From Roseiarcus sp963717215 (GTDB taxonomy: Bacteria; Pseudomonadota; Alphaproteobacteria; Rhizobiales; Beijerinckiaceae), in the NCBI GenBank assembly GCA_963717215.1, contig CAVQVS010000004.1, forward strand, positions 248,001 through 312,000: a stretch of DNA of 64,000 nt. The letters run 5' to 3'. The position numbers and the translations under genes are program-made. Each line of letters opens with the position of its first letter. Position 1 is the stretch's first letter. Positions 52,597-62,759 of the stretch are shown piece after piece. Below the pieces are notes generated by a model, which saw only the letters and a program-made list of their open reading frames with translations, was not told the DNA's origin and did not search any database.

Positions 52597-53262
52597 ATGC
52601 TTCGCTTTTCTATCAGGTTGAAGGTCGCGCTCCCCTTCTCCCTCGGCGAGAAGATGGCGGGCGAAGCCCGACGGATGAAGGAACCGTGGCAAAGTCAGGG
52701 GCGCGCTTTGCGCGCGAACCCTCACCCCAACCCCTCTCCCGTAGGAGATGGGGTCCCAACGTCCACCACTCAACTGCGTGTTGCTCCGGTCTCAAGAGCA
52801 AACTTGCTTCTCCTCCTTCTCCCCCTCGTCGCGCTCCTCGCCGGCCCTGCGCTCGCGGTGCAGCCGGACGAAGTGATGAAGGACCCGGCGCTGGAGACGC
52901 GCGCCCGCGCGCTCTCGGGTGAACTGCGCTGCCTCGTCTGCCAGAACGAGTCGATCGACGATTCCGAGGCGCCGCTGGCGCGCGACATCCGCGTTCTCAT
53001 TCGCGAGCGCATTGGCAAAGGCGAAAGCAACGATGCGGTGCGCGCCTATCTCGTCTCGCGCTACGGCGATTTCATTCTGCTGAAACCCCCGTTCAAGCCG
53101 GAGACGCTGCTCCTGTGGCTGAGCCCCGTGCTCACGCTCGGCCTGGGCGTCGCGGCCGCGCTTTACGCCCGCCGGCACGCGCCCAGCGCGACGCCTCGCC
53201 TGAGCGAAGACGAGGAAGCCCGACTGGCGGCGCTGACCAGCGGCGATGCAAGCAATCGGTGA
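52597..53262 (+). CDS. ccmH: CcmH (CycL) thiol-reducing protein with a repeat in its 5' end
   Basis: CcmH keeps the apocytochrome CxxCH thiols reduced. The active-site motif is ELRCLVCQNESIDDSEAPLARDIR; the mature domain and the C-terminal helix (LLWLSPVLTLGLGVAAALYARR) are normal. The signal-like LLLLLLPLVALLAGPALA is far from the first ATG (52597): about 60 codons of a dispersed repeat lie between. The start may therefore be a weaker codon near 52790-52805 or the repeat may be translated as a long N-terminal extension. Confidence 0.85.
   Translation: MLRFSIRLKVALPFSLGEKMAGEARRMKEPWQSQGRALRANPHPNPSPVGDGVPTSTTQLRVAPVSRANLLLLLLPLVALLAGPALAVQPDEVMKDPALETRARALSGELRCLVCQNESIDDSEAPLARDIRVLIRERIGKGESNDAVRAYLVSRYGDFILLKPPFKPETLLLWLSPVLTLGLGVAAALYARRHAPSATPRLSEDEEARLAALTSGDASNR
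52627..52770. repeat. Dispersed repeat at the 5' end of ccmH
   Basis: CCCCTTCTCCCTCGGCGAG and CCCTCACCCCAACCCC-CTCTCCCGTAGGAGATGGGG match the kind of C-rich intergenic repeat present again at 53820-53850 and 62605-62720. Here it occurs inside the open reading frame of ccmH rather than between genes. Confidence 0.6.
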
Positions 53263-53293
53263 GTTCATGAGGGGCCCCAGGCGCGCCATCGCC

Positions 53294-53331
53294 TCGTCCC
53301 GAGGAGCGCCGAAGGCGCGTCTCGAAGGACG
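53294..53331. repeat. REP-like palindrome
   Basis: CGTCC-GAG-GCGCC and GGCGC-CTC-GGACG arms form an interrupted palindrome in the gap between ccmH and the next gene. Such GAGGAGCGCCGAAGGCGCGT elements are frequent between genes in Rhizobiales. Confidence 0.65.
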
Positions 53332-53340
53332 CCTTGAGGC

Positions 53341-53775
53341 ATGAGGGTTAGGCCAATCCGGACCTCGATTGCTCTGGCCGCGGCCTTGACTCTTGCTCCG
53401 GCGCTATCCACCCCGGCCCCGGCGACGTCATGCAGCCGTGAGGTCGCGGCGCGAATCCGATTTGCCCAACATCAGGCCTGCTGGACCTACCGCGGCCCGG
53501 CCACTCTGTTCGTCGGCAAATTCTCGAGCGGGCAGGCGATTTCGGCGCAGATGACGGGCGAGGCGACCGACTACGATCCGCGCGATGGGAGCCAAGCGAC
53601 CGTATCGCGGCCGCGCGATCCGAATGTCGAGGGACCCGGGGGCTATTTCTTCGCCGTGCCCGACGCCCCGGGGGTCATGACCTTTGTCGCCCCCGCAACC
53701 GGAACCTATCGCTTCAGCTTCTCGCCTTGCGCGATGTGGGGCGCGCCTGGCGCGGTCAGAATCTGCGCGCGCTGA
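53341..53775 (+). CDS. Small secreted protein, unknown function
   Basis: This 144-residue protein has a signal peptide (about residues 1-29, ending near PAPATS), then a domain with four Cys (SCSREV, QACWTY, SPCAMW, RICAR) that could pair, and beta-rich content (GGYFFAVPDAPGVMTFVAPATGTYRFSF), resembling a small pre-peptidase or jelly-roll-like domain. No family is assigned. It lies right after a REP element and alone. Confidence 0.6.
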   Translation: MRVRPIRTSIALAAALTLAPALSTPAPATSCSREVAARIRFAQHQACWTYRGPATLFVGKFSSGQAISAQMTGEATDYDPRDGSQATVSRPRDPNVEGPGGYFFAVPDAPGVMTFVAPATGTYRFSFSPCAMWGAPGAVRICAR

Positions 53776-53817
53776 GGCTGGCGCTTTCTGCATTCGGGCA
53801 CACTCGCCGGCGTTAGC

Positions 53818-53852
53818 GACCCCCTCACCCGCAAGGGGGGAAGGGGCGCGCT
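53818..53852. repeat. Short copy of the C-rich dispersed repeat
   Basis: CCCCCTCACCCGCAAGGGGG-GAAGGGG is a shortened version of the repeat seen at 52627 and 62605, between the secreted-protein gene and the convergent transglutaminase gene. Confidence 0.45.
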
Positions 53853-53913
53853 GTACGTTCCGATTAAATTCAAAAGCAAAAAGACGTGAGATGCGTCGCG
53901 CCCCGGAAGTCGT

Positions 53914-54744
53914 TCACACCTGAGAGGTCGTCATCTGCTGCTCGGTGACCTCATAGGTCCAGACACGAAACGACTTCAGCATGTGAGGTCCGAACGAATT
54001 GATGAGCGGAATGTCCGCCGCGTCCCGGCCGCGGGCGACCACGATCCTGCCGATTCGGGGAATGTTGTTGCGGGGATCGAAAGTCCACCACGAGCCTTCG
54101 AGGTAGACCTCGATCCAGGCGCTGAAATCCATCGGATCGACCACCGGCACGCCGATGTCGCCAAGATGGCCGTTGATGTAGCGCGCGGGGATGTTGAGGC
54201 ATCGGCAGAAGGCGACGGCGAGATGGGCGAAATCGCGGCAGACGCCGATCCGCTCCTGATAGGCGTCGAACGCGCTTCTCGTCGAACGCGCCTGCTGATA
54301 GTCGAACTTGATGTGCTGGTTGACGAAGTCGCACACCGCCTGCACGCGGCCCCAGCCGGGCGGGGTGGCGCCGAACAGGTCCCAGGCCGTCTGGCTCAGC
54401 TTGTCGGTCTCGCAATAGCGACTGCCCATCAGAAACAGCAGGCAGTCGTCAGGCAGTTCCGCGACCGGGACCTCGCGCGCGGCAAAGTTCGCGGGATCAA
54501 TCTTGCCATCGTCTTCGATCGTGGCGTCGCCCCAGATCGCGAAATCGCCAACCGGCGCGACCATTCGGCGGCAGCGATTGCCGAACGTGTCGAGATAGGT
54601 GGTGGTCGGAATGATCGGGGTCGTGAAGACCTTTTCGGCGACGCGGATGTCAGCCTTCCGATCCTCGCTCACCGACAAGAGGCAAACGAGGGGCGTCGGC
54701 TGCGGGGAATTGATCGTGATCTCATAACCGTAACGGATCAGCAT
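53914..54744 (-). CDS. Transglutaminase family protein
   Basis: This 276-residue cytoplasmic transglutaminase-like protein has an N-terminal beta domain (YEITINSPQPTPLVCLLSV) and the catalytic core: Cys in YQERIGVCRDFAHLAVAFCRCLNIPARY, His or equivalent in MDFSAWIEVYLEGSWWTFDPRNNIPR, with the Asp. It resembles the small partner often encoded with DUF2126 proteins, but here the two are 14 kb apart. Confidence 0.85.
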   Translation of the reverse strand: MLIRYGYEITINSPQPTPLVCLLSVSEDRKADIRVAEKVFTTPIIPTTTYLDTFGNRCRRMVAPVGDFAIWGDATIEDDGKIDPANFAAREVPVAELPDDCLLFLMGSRYCETDKLSQTAWDLFGATPPGWGRVQAVCDFVNQHIKFDYQQARSTRSAFDAYQERIGVCRDFAHLAVAFCRCLNIPARYINGHLGDIGVPVVDPMDFSAWIEVYLEGSWWTFDPRNNIPRIGRIVVARGRDAADIPLINSFGPHMLKSFRVWTYEVTEQQMTTSQV

Positions 54745-54835
54745 GGGTCGCAGCTCCTGATGCGTCAGATCGAGACGCGATAAACGAGCGGCCCCCCGGC
54801 TTCAGCCTCGCAACGAATGATTACTCTAAAAAAGA

Positions 54836-54864
54836 GCGGCCGGCGCGAGCGTCGCGCCGGCCGC
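54836..54864. terminator. Strong bidirectional terminator downstream of groEL
   Basis: GCGGCCGGCGCGA and TCGCGCCGGCCGC form a perfect 13-bp stem around a 3-base loop. On the minus strand TC and six T follow, ending groESL; on the plus strand CAATC and six T follow too. Confidence 0.9.
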
Positions 54865-54896
54865 CAATCTTTTTTACTCGTCGGCCTATCGGGCGA

Positions 54897-56543
<1,647 letters not shown>

Positions 56544-56582
56544 GAACTTGGTTCCTTCAATTGACGAAAAATGGATTTGGTT

Positions 56583-56906
56583 TTAGGCGGCCTTCTTGGT
56601 CGTCTTGGGCGCTGCGGCGCCTTCGATCACGCCCATGACGTCGGTCTCCTTCATGATCAGGAGCTCCTCGCCGTCGATCTTCACTTCCGTGCCCGACCAC
56701 TTGCCGAACAGGATGCGCTCGCCGGGCTTCAGCTCGGTCGGCGTGATCTTGCCATTCTCGTCACGGCCGCCGGGACCGACGGCGACGACTTCGCCCTCCT
56801 GCGGCTTCTCCTTGACGGTGTCGGGAATGATGATGCCACCCTTGGTCTTGGCGTCGGCCTCGATGCGGCGGACGACGATGCGGTCGTGTAACGGGCGAAA
56901 TTTCAT
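56583..56906 (-). CDS. groES: 10 kDa co-chaperonin GroES
   Basis: This 107-residue GroES lid protein has MKFRPLHDRIVVRRIEADAKTKGGIIIPDTVKEKPQEGEV, with the mobile loop near KTKGGIIIPDT, and GERILFGKWSGTEVKIDGEELLIMKETDV. The tail KTTKKAA is somewhat longer than in E. coli. It is the first gene of groESL, with a CIRCE operator about 95 bases upstream. Confidence 0.96.
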   Translation of the reverse strand: MKFRPLHDRIVVRRIEADAKTKGGIIIPDTVKEKPQEGEVVAVGPGGRDENGKITPTELKPGERILFGKWSGTEVKIDGEELLIMKETDVMGVIEGAAAPKTTKKAA

Positions 56907-57000
56907 GGAGCGTTCCTCTCGATGTCGAGCTGCTCCGCCGGCCCGGGATCATGCCCTAGCTCCTGGCTGCAGTCTGTCGACAGCGCTTACATAGCGATTG

Positions 57001-57027
57001 TTGGCACTCATTGCAAGCGAGTGCTAA
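57001..57027. promoter_or_regulatory. CIRCE operator of groESL (HrcA site)
   Basis: TTGGCACTC, nine bases, GAGTGCTAA. This matches the CIRCE consensus TTAGCACTC-N9-GAGTGCTAA with one mismatch. It lies upstream of groES and implies heat-shock repression by HrcA. Confidence 0.92.
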
Positions 57028-57049
57028 CGGCCGGTCGGCCGACTAACCT

Positions 57050-57131
57050 TGTCATGCCCGCGAGTCCGGCATCCAGCAGCGCTCGGGGAAAAAATCTAGA
57101 TTCCCGCTTGCGTCTTGCGCGGGAATAACAA
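57050..57131. repeat. Intergenic palindromic repeat
   Basis: CCTTGTCATGCCCGCGAG at one end and CGCGGGAATAACAAGG at the other form an extended inverted repeat of about 80 bases with a partly paired centre (GATTCCCGC). It is related to the repeat at 17761. Confidence 0.55.
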
Positions 57132-57154
57132 GGACGCGCTCTTGAGAGCCCTCC

Positions 57155-57562
57155 TCACCCGTGCATCCGCGCCCCTTTGGTGATCTTGTCGACGAGCTTC
57201 TTGTCCTCGCGCAGCGCCAGGCCGACGACGTTCATGGCGTCCGGCGCATATTGCCTGACGGTGGCGCGGTTGGCGGCGTCGTGGCCCGTCGTGAACATGT
57301 CTTCGATGTAGAGCGAGACACGGACGCGCCGCTCCATGGCGCGCCCATAGATCGTCTTTAGCGTCTCCCGGTCGGCGCTGAGAACGATCGCCGGCTGGAT
57401 CATGAGCGCGTTGTATCTGTTGCCTGCGGCGTCCTCGTAAGCCTCGCCGATGAGGCCGGGGGCGGCGCCGACGACGCCGCTCGTCAAAAAAGCGACGACG
57501 TTGAGCTTCTGCCATGTCGCCAGATCCTCACGCACGACGATCGAGATTTTCGTGTCGAACAT
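57155..57562 (-). CDS. DUF2000 family protein
   Basis: This is a 135-residue protein of the DUF2000 family (MFDTKISIVVREDLATWQKLNVVAFLTSGV, YNALMIQPAIVLSADRETL), similar in fold to peptidyl-tRNA hydrolase-like proteins. The function is unknown. It is nine bases downstream of the ClC channel gene on the same strand, so probably co-transcribed. Confidence 0.82.
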   Translation of the reverse strand: MFDTKISIVVREDLATWQKLNVVAFLTSGVVGAAPGLIGEAYEDAAGNRYNALMIQPAIVLSADRETLKTIYGRAMERRVRVSLYIEDMFTTGHDAANRATVRQYAPDAMNVVGLALREDKKLVDKITKGARMHG

Positions 57563-57571
57563 TGCTCTGCC

Positions 57572-58921
57572 TCACTCGCGCCCAGCGGCCGCGATCCGAT
57601 CGAGCCGCGCTCTCTCGCGGGCGACCGTCCGTTCGCGCAATGAATCGTAGATCGGCGGGTCCTTGAGCAGCGTCGGCGTCAGCATGGCCATCGCGCAGGC
57701 GCCCAGCATCGGCAACAGCAGCGTCACGTCCGCCGTCATTTCCGTGGCGAGCACGATGCCGGTCAGCGGCGCGCGCACGATTCCCGTGAACAGAGCCGCC
57801 ATTCCCACCACCGCGAACCCTTCCGGCTGAACATGCAGCCCCGGAAGGGCGAGCTGCCAAGCCAATCCGAAAAACAATCCGAATTGCGCGCCAAGCACCA
57901 GGAGAGGCGCAAACAAGCCGCCGGGCGTTCCCGCCGAATAGGAGAGGGAGCCGAGCGCGAGCCGAATAATAAAAACCAGAGGAAGCGCCGCGAGCGTTCC
58001 GGCGCCGAGCAGCGTCCGCTGGGTGATCGCATCGCCCCCGCCGACGAGATCGGGTAGAAACCAGGCGACCGCGCCAACCCCGGCCCCAATGAGCGCCGCG
58101 CGGATCTCAACCGGCCAATGGTCGAAGCGGTCGACCGTCGTCATCGTTTGCAGGAGCACACGATTATAGATGACTGCGATCACCCCCGCGAGCGCGCCGA
58201 GAACGAAGAACAGCGGCCGGATCGCGAGGTCCGGCATCACCAGCGCGCCCAGATGAAAATCCTGGGCGTCGCCCAGGATCGCGCGGGAGACGGAGATGGC
58301 GCTCGCAGACGCGCCGAGCGCCGCGATCGCGATCCGCAATTCAAACCGCCGCACCAATTCCTCAAGCACGAAGATGGCGCCGGCGATTGGCGCGTTGAAC
58401 GCCGTGGCGAGGCCGGCCCCGGCCCCGGCGGCAAGCAACACCCGGCAATCGGGCCAATGGCGCCGGAAAATCTTGCCGACCAGATGGCCAAGCGTCGCGG
58501 CCATGTGCACGCTCGGCCCCTCGCGGCCGAGCGCAAGCCCGGCGCCGATCGCGAGCGCGCCGCCGATGAACTTCACCGGAATGATGCGAAACGGCGCCTC
58601 CGGCATTTGCCCAGTGAGGATGGCCTCAACTTGCGGGATGCCGCTTCCGGCCGCCTGGGGCGAGATCCGGTGGACGAGCGAGGCCGCAATTCCAGCCGCG
58701 GCCGCGCAAGCGGCGACCATGAGCCAGACGCCATCGGGTCCCTGCGCATGGGCAAGAGCGAGAAGCGCGTCGCGTAGTCGCTCCGCCTGTTCGAGCACGA
58801 GCATGAAGCCAGCGACGCCAGCGCCGGAGACCGCGCCCACGACCAGCGCGAGAAACGTCAGGAGCGCGAGGCTCCCGCCCTCCCCCTCATCTTCGCTCTC
58901 GTCTCTCAATTCGGAAATCAT
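57572..58921 (-). CDS. ClC-type chloride channel/transporter
   Basis: This 449-residue polytopic protein has the anion-selectivity motifs GSGIPQVEAIL, GREGPSVHMAATLG (with the gating Glu) and GGLFAPLLVLGAQFG. It could be a Cl-/H+ antiporter for acid resistance or a channel. There is no CBS domain at the C-terminus, which ends soon after the last helix. ATG 58921 is followed by an acidic cytoplasmic tail. Confidence 0.87.
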   Translation of the reverse strand: MISELRDESEDEGEGGSLALLTFLALVVGAVSGAGVAGFMLVLEQAERLRDALLALAHAQGPDGVWLMVAACAAAAGIAASLVHRISPQAAGSGIPQVEAILTGQMPEAPFRIIPVKFIGGALAIGAGLALGREGPSVHMAATLGHLVGKIFRRHWPDCRVLLAAGAGAGLATAFNAPIAGAIFVLEELVRRFELRIAIAALGASASAISVSRAILGDAQDFHLGALVMPDLAIRPLFFVLGALAGVIAVIYNRVLLQTMTTVDRFDHWPVEIRAALIGAGVGAVAWFLPDLVGGGDAITQRTLLGAGTLAALPLVFIIRLALGSLSYSAGTPGGLFAPLLVLGAQFGLFFGLAWQLALPGLHVQPEGFAVVGMAALFTGIVRAPLTGIVLATEMTADVTLLLPMLGACAMAMLTPTLLKDPPIYDSLRERTVARERARLDRIAAAGRE

Positions 58922-59352
58922 TCGCTTGGGGCCTGGTAGCGGCTACCGGAGGGTGAAACGAGCTTTACGCCGGGACGCGCCCTTGCGGCTTGGCGTGGTC
59001 GTCGCTTGGGCGCTGAGGTTTATCCGCAACCTGATGCTCGAGCCAACCGGCTCATGTCGGCGATCTTGCCGAGATCCAGGAATTGATGGACGCGCTCGAC
59101 GAAACTTTCGGAGGCGGCTTTCGATTCGCTCCCGACCGAAACGTTGGACAGAAGAAGGCTACGACGCCATGGTCGGCGCAATGGGAGGGGTCGTCTACTC
59201 CGGCCTCCCAGAAATGAGACTGTGACCGCGCCAAGCGAAGCGCTCCGGCGGCCTCACGCCTTCCAGCGGGCCGCCGCCGGGACGCGAATCGCATGCACGT
59301 ATTTCTTCAGCGCGCCTAACGCCACCGCGCAGCGAAGGCCTGCGGCGCAAAG
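58922..59352. other. Gene-poor region between ClC channel and dehalogenase genes
   Basis: 431 bases. A 43-codon plus-strand frame at 59086-59217 (MDALDETFGGGFRFAPDRN) has a protein-like start but no family and may be a degraded gene tail. No hairpin or promoter is clear. Confidence 0.35.
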
Positions 59353-60075
59353 TTAGACGCCTAGCTGGTTGGCTAGATCCTTAAGATCGCTCGCGACGAT
59401 GTCCCAATCCTCTTCCGGCTTGAGATCGGTTGTTTGCCCGGTCCCATGCTCCGTCGGGCGGGGGATGAAGGCGGTCCGCAGTCCGCACCCGCGGGCAGCC
59501 GCCAGATCGTTATTGTGCGCAGCGACGAGGCAGACTTGCCGGGGCTCGAGCATCAGCGCCTCGGCGGTGCGCAGATAGGCCTCCCGGCTCGGCTTGTAGG
59601 CCTGAGCGATCTCGGCGCCCAGAATGGCGTCCCACGGCAGGCCGGCGCGCTTGGCCATGTCGAGCATCAGCCGGATGTTGCCGTTCGACAGGGGCGCTAT
59701 GATGAACCCGCGCTTGAGCCGCGTAAGGCCGGGAACCGAATCCGGCCACGGGTCGAGCCGACGCCAAGCGAGGTTCAGCGCGTCGAGTTCGGAAGAGGGG
59801 ACCGAGGCGGGACTGATTCCGAACTCCGGCAGCAGGGCTTCGAGGTTTTCCCGATGCAGCACGTCCAGACGCACGAACGGACGGCGGCCAGAGCCGACCT
59901 CCGCCATCGCCGGCGCGTAGCGGCGCCGCCAGGCGTCGGCGAAGGCGGCCGGATCGGCGCTGGGCGCGTAGCGGGCGAGGAAAGACGCCGATTCCCGTGC
60001 TACGCCGCTGCGCCAGTCGACGACCGTGCCGAAGACATCGAAAACGAGCGCCTGAACGTCGGCGAAAGCTGGCAT
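59353..60075 (-). CDS. Haloacid dehalogenase, type II
   Basis: This 240-residue HAD-superfamily enzyme has motif I VFDVFGTVVDWR (nucleophile Asp), motif II PLSNGN and Lys in QAYKPSREAYL, and VAAHNNDLAAARGCGLRTAFI, as in L-2-haloacid dehalogenases. The natural substrate is uncertain. It lies next to a GlcG/HbpS-like gene on the same strand, with eight bases between. Confidence 0.87.
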   Translation of the reverse strand: MPAFADVQALVFDVFGTVVDWRSGVARESASFLARYAPSADPAAFADAWRRRYAPAMAEVGSGRRPFVRLDVLHRENLEALLPEFGISPASVPSSELDALNLAWRRLDPWPDSVPGLTRLKRGFIIAPLSNGNIRLMLDMAKRAGLPWDAILGAEIAQAYKPSREAYLRTAEALMLEPRQVCLVAAHNNDLAAARGCGLRTAFIPRPTEHGTGQTTDLKPEEDWDIVASDLKDLANQLGV

Positions 60076-60083
60076 GCCGCCGC

Positions 60084-60572
60084 CTATTGCAGGCGATCCT
60101 TGATCTTGTCGATCCCCGCGCGCGCGCAGGCGTCGTCCAGCTTTCCGCCCGGAGCGCCGGCGGCGCCAATCGCGCCGATGAGCTCGTCGCCGAGCTTGAT
60201 CGGCACGCCGCCGCCGAAAAACATCACATGCGGCAGCCTGGAAAGGGGCTCGATCGAATCCTCGCCTTTCGCTCGTGCGGCAAGCGCCAGCGTGTCGTTC
60301 TTGAACGAGGTGGCGGTATAGGCTTTAGCGAAAGCACTATCGAGCGTGTGCGCGCCTGTCCCGTCGCCACGCAGGGTGGCGATGATCACGCCGTCGGCGT
60401 CCACCACCTGCGCCGTCTCGTGATAGCCCTGCTTTGCGCAAGCCGCGACCGTCTCGCTCGCCGCCTCGGCCGCCAGCGCCGCAGGGATCCGATGCGTCGG
60501 CAACGTCTGCGCCTGCGCAACCGAGCCCATCAACGCAACGGCGCTGAGCGCAACAATTCTACGATCGATCAT
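60084..60572 (-). CDS. GlcG/HbpS-like secreted protein
   Basis: This 162-residue protein has a signal peptide (VALSAVALMGSVAQAQ) and a GlcG/HbpS domain (AKAYTATSFKNDTLALAA, MFFGGGVPIKLGDELIGAIGAAGAPGGKLDDACARAGID). Such proteins bind haem or small acids. ATG 60572 follows a GGGAGGAG ribosome site; another start is seven codons upstream. It likely shares a transcript with the dehalogenase gene. Confidence 0.83.
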   Translation of the reverse strand: MIDRRIVALSAVALMGSVAQAQTLPTHRIPAALAAEAASETVAACAKQGYHETAQVVDADGVIIATLRGDGTGAHTLDSAFAKAYTATSFKNDTLALAARAKGEDSIEPLSRLPHVMFFGGGVPIKLGDELIGAIGAAGAPGGKLDDACARAGIDKIKDRLQ

Positions 60573-60593
60573 AACGCTCCTCCCAATCGACAT

Positions 60594-60690
60594 CTCGAGG
60601 AGCGAAGCGACGTGGCGATCCAGAGCGAGCCGCCCTTCATCTCTGGATCGTTTCGCTTACGCTCGCGATGACGCTCAAAGTTCGAAACCA
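60594..60690. repeat. Dispersed intergenic repeat (GAGGAGCGAAGCGAC type)
   Basis: CGAGGAGCGAAGCGACGTGG and CGTTTCGCTTACGCTCG flank CAATCCAGAG/CTCTGGATCG-like arms. This is a well-known type of palindromic element between genes in alpha- and gammaproteobacteria. It separates the GlcG-like gene from lepA. Confidence 0.65.
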
Positions 60691-60736
60691 CTTCATCATG
60701 CTGAGACGCCCGAAGCGAGCATCGCATGACTGTCGC

Positions 60737-62542
60737 TCAGGAATCCATCTTCAATGCAGCGATGAACGCCTCCTGAGGGATGTCGACCTTGCCGAACTGG
60801 CGCATCTTCTTCTTGCCGGCCTTCTGCTTCTCGAGGAGCTTCCGCTTGCGGGTGGCGTCGCCGCCGTAGCACTTCGCGGTGACGTCCTTGCGCAACGCCC
60901 GGATCGTCTCGCGGGCGATGATCTTGCCCCCGATCGCCGCCTGGACCGGGATCTGGAACATGTGCGGCGGGATGAGGTCCTTCAGTTTCTCGACCATCGC
61001 GCGGCCGCGCGCATCGGCGCGATCGCGGTGGACGAGCATGGATAAAGCGTCGACCGGCTCGGCATTGACCAGGATCGACATCTTGACCAGATCGCCGTCG
61101 CGATAATCGGTGATCTGATAGTCGAAAGAAGCGTAGCCCTTGGAGATCGATTTCAAGCGATCATAGAAGTCGAACACGACCTCGTTCAACGGCAGTTCGT
61201 AGACCACCATCGCCCTTTTTCCCACGTAACTGAGATCGGTTTGCACCCCGCGCCGATCCTGGCAGAGTTTCAGAATTGCGCCGAGATAGTCGTCGGGGGT
61301 GAGGATGGTCGCCTTGATCCACGGCTCCCTGATCTCGGCGATCTTGACCACGTCGGGCATGTCGGCCGGATTGTGCAGCTCGATCTCCGACTTGTCGGTG
61401 AGCGCGATCTTGTAGATGACCGATGGAGCGGTCGCGATGAGATCGAGATTGAACTCGCGCTCGAGTCTCTCCTGAATGATTTCGAGATGCAGGAGGCCCA
61501 GGAAACCGCAGCGAAAGCCGAAGCCGAGCGCCGCGGACGTCTCCATTTCGTAAGAGAAGCTCGCGTCGTTCAGCCTGAGCCGGCCCATCGCCGCGCGTAG
61601 ATCCTCGAAGTCGGCGGCGTCGGTTGGAAAGAGGCCGCAGAACACGACCGGCTGGGCCGGTTTGAAACCGGGGAGCGCCTCACGCGTGGGACGCCGCTCG
61701 TCCGTGATCGTGTCGCCGATACGCGTGTCCGCGACCTGCTTGATCTGGGCGGTGATGTAGCCGATCTCGCCCGGCCCGAGCGCGGCGATCTCCGACATTT
61801 TCGGGCGGAAGATACCGATGCGATCGACCTCGTAGGCGGCGTCCGCGGCCATCATGCGGATGTGCGAGCCTTTCTTGAGCGTCCCGTCGATCACGCGAAT
61901 GAGGACGACGACGCCAAGATAAGCGTCGTACCAGGAGTCGACCAGGAGCGCTTTGAGCGGAGCGGTTTCGTCGCCCTTGGGCGAGGGCAGGCGCTTCACG
62001 ATCGCTTCGAGCACGAGATCGATGCCAAGCCCCGTCTTGGCCGAGATCGGCACCGCGTCCGACGCGTCAAGGCCGATCACGTCCTCGATCTGCTCCTTGA
62101 TCCGGTCCGGCTCGGCCGCAGGCAGGTCGATCTTGTTGAGAACGGGGACGATCTCATGGCCCGCGTCGAGGGCGTGATAGACATTGGCCAGCGTCTGCGC
62201 CTCGACCCCCTGGCTCGCGTCGACCACCAGGAGCGAGCCTTCGCAGGCGGCGAGCGACCGCGACACTTCGTAGGCGAAGTCGACGTGCCCTGGCGTGTCC
62301 ATGAGATTGAGGACGTAGGATTTTCCGTCCTGGGCTTTGTATTCGAGACGCACCGTCTGCGCCTTGATGGTGATGCCGCGCTCGCGCTCGATATCCATCG
62401 AATCGAGCACCTGCTCGACCATGTCGCGCTCCGCCATCGTGCCAGTCTGCTGGATGAGCCGGTCGGCCAGCGTCGACTTGCCGTGGTCGATGTGGGCGAT
62501 GATCGCGAAGTTCCGGATATTCTCGATTGAGTGGGCGGTCAT
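60737..62542 (-). CDS. lepA: Elongation factor 4 (LepA)
   Basis: This 601-residue translational GTPase remobilises stalled ribosomes. G1 AHIDHGKSTLADRL, G3 DTPGHVDFAYEVSRS, G4 NKIDLPAA and G5 SAKTGLG are all present; the C-terminal LepA-specific domain has KDVTAKCYGGDATRKRKLLEKQKAGKKKMR. The length is normal and the frame intact. It is transcribed away from katG with a repeat cluster upstream. Confidence 0.97.
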   Translation of the reverse strand: MTAHSIENIRNFAIIAHIDHGKSTLADRLIQQTGTMAERDMVEQVLDSMDIERERGITIKAQTVRLEYKAQDGKSYVLNLMDTPGHVDFAYEVSRSLAACEGSLLVVDASQGVEAQTLANVYHALDAGHEIVPVLNKIDLPAAEPDRIKEQIEDVIGLDASDAVPISAKTGLGIDLVLEAIVKRLPSPKGDETAPLKALLVDSWYDAYLGVVVLIRVIDGTLKKGSHIRMMAADAAYEVDRIGIFRPKMSEIAALGPGEIGYITAQIKQVADTRIGDTITDERRPTREALPGFKPAQPVVFCGLFPTDAADFEDLRAAMGRLRLNDASFSYEMETSAALGFGFRCGFLGLLHLEIIQERLEREFNLDLIATAPSVIYKIALTDKSEIELHNPADMPDVVKIAEIREPWIKATILTPDDYLGAILKLCQDRRGVQTDLSYVGKRAMVVYELPLNEVVFDFYDRLKSISKGYASFDYQITDYRDGDLVKMSILVNAEPVDALSMLVHRDRADARGRAMVEKLKDLIPPHMFQIPVQAAIGGKIIARETIRALRKDVTAKCYGGDATRKRKLLEKQKAGKKKMRQFGKVDIPQEAFIAALKMDS

Positions 62543-62604
62543 GGAGCGCGGGATAGCAGGACGCGGCGGGCAAGGGAACGGGATTCGGGGTCGAATGCGC
62601 GCGA

Positions 62605-62720
62605 CCTCCTGCTCCCCTCTCGTACGGGAGAGGGGTCGGGGGTGAGGCTTTGGGCGCCACCCTCATCCCGTCCGCGCCTGCGGTGCGGCCACCTTCTCCC
62701 GAGGGAGAAGGGTTACGCCA
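62605..62720. repeat. Dispersed C-rich repeat cluster upstream of lepA
   Basis: CCCCTCTC-GTAC-GGGAGAGGGG is a hairpin (62614-62635), followed by CACCCTCATCCCG and CCTTCTCCC-GAG-GGAGAAGG. It is the same family as the element inside ccmH. Confidence 0.65.
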
Positions 62721-62759
62721 ATGGCCGGACTCGGTCTCTCGCGGCCGCGAACGACGAGG

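Noticed and set aside
57001..57016. -24/-12 (sigma-54) promoter in TTGGCACTCATTGCA
   Set aside because: Spacing between TGGCAC and TTGC is three, not five, bases, and the sequence is part of the CIRCE repeat.
59086..59217. 43-codon frame MDALDETFGGG
   Set aside because: Too short and unassigned; might be a remnant, but I cannot support it as a gene.
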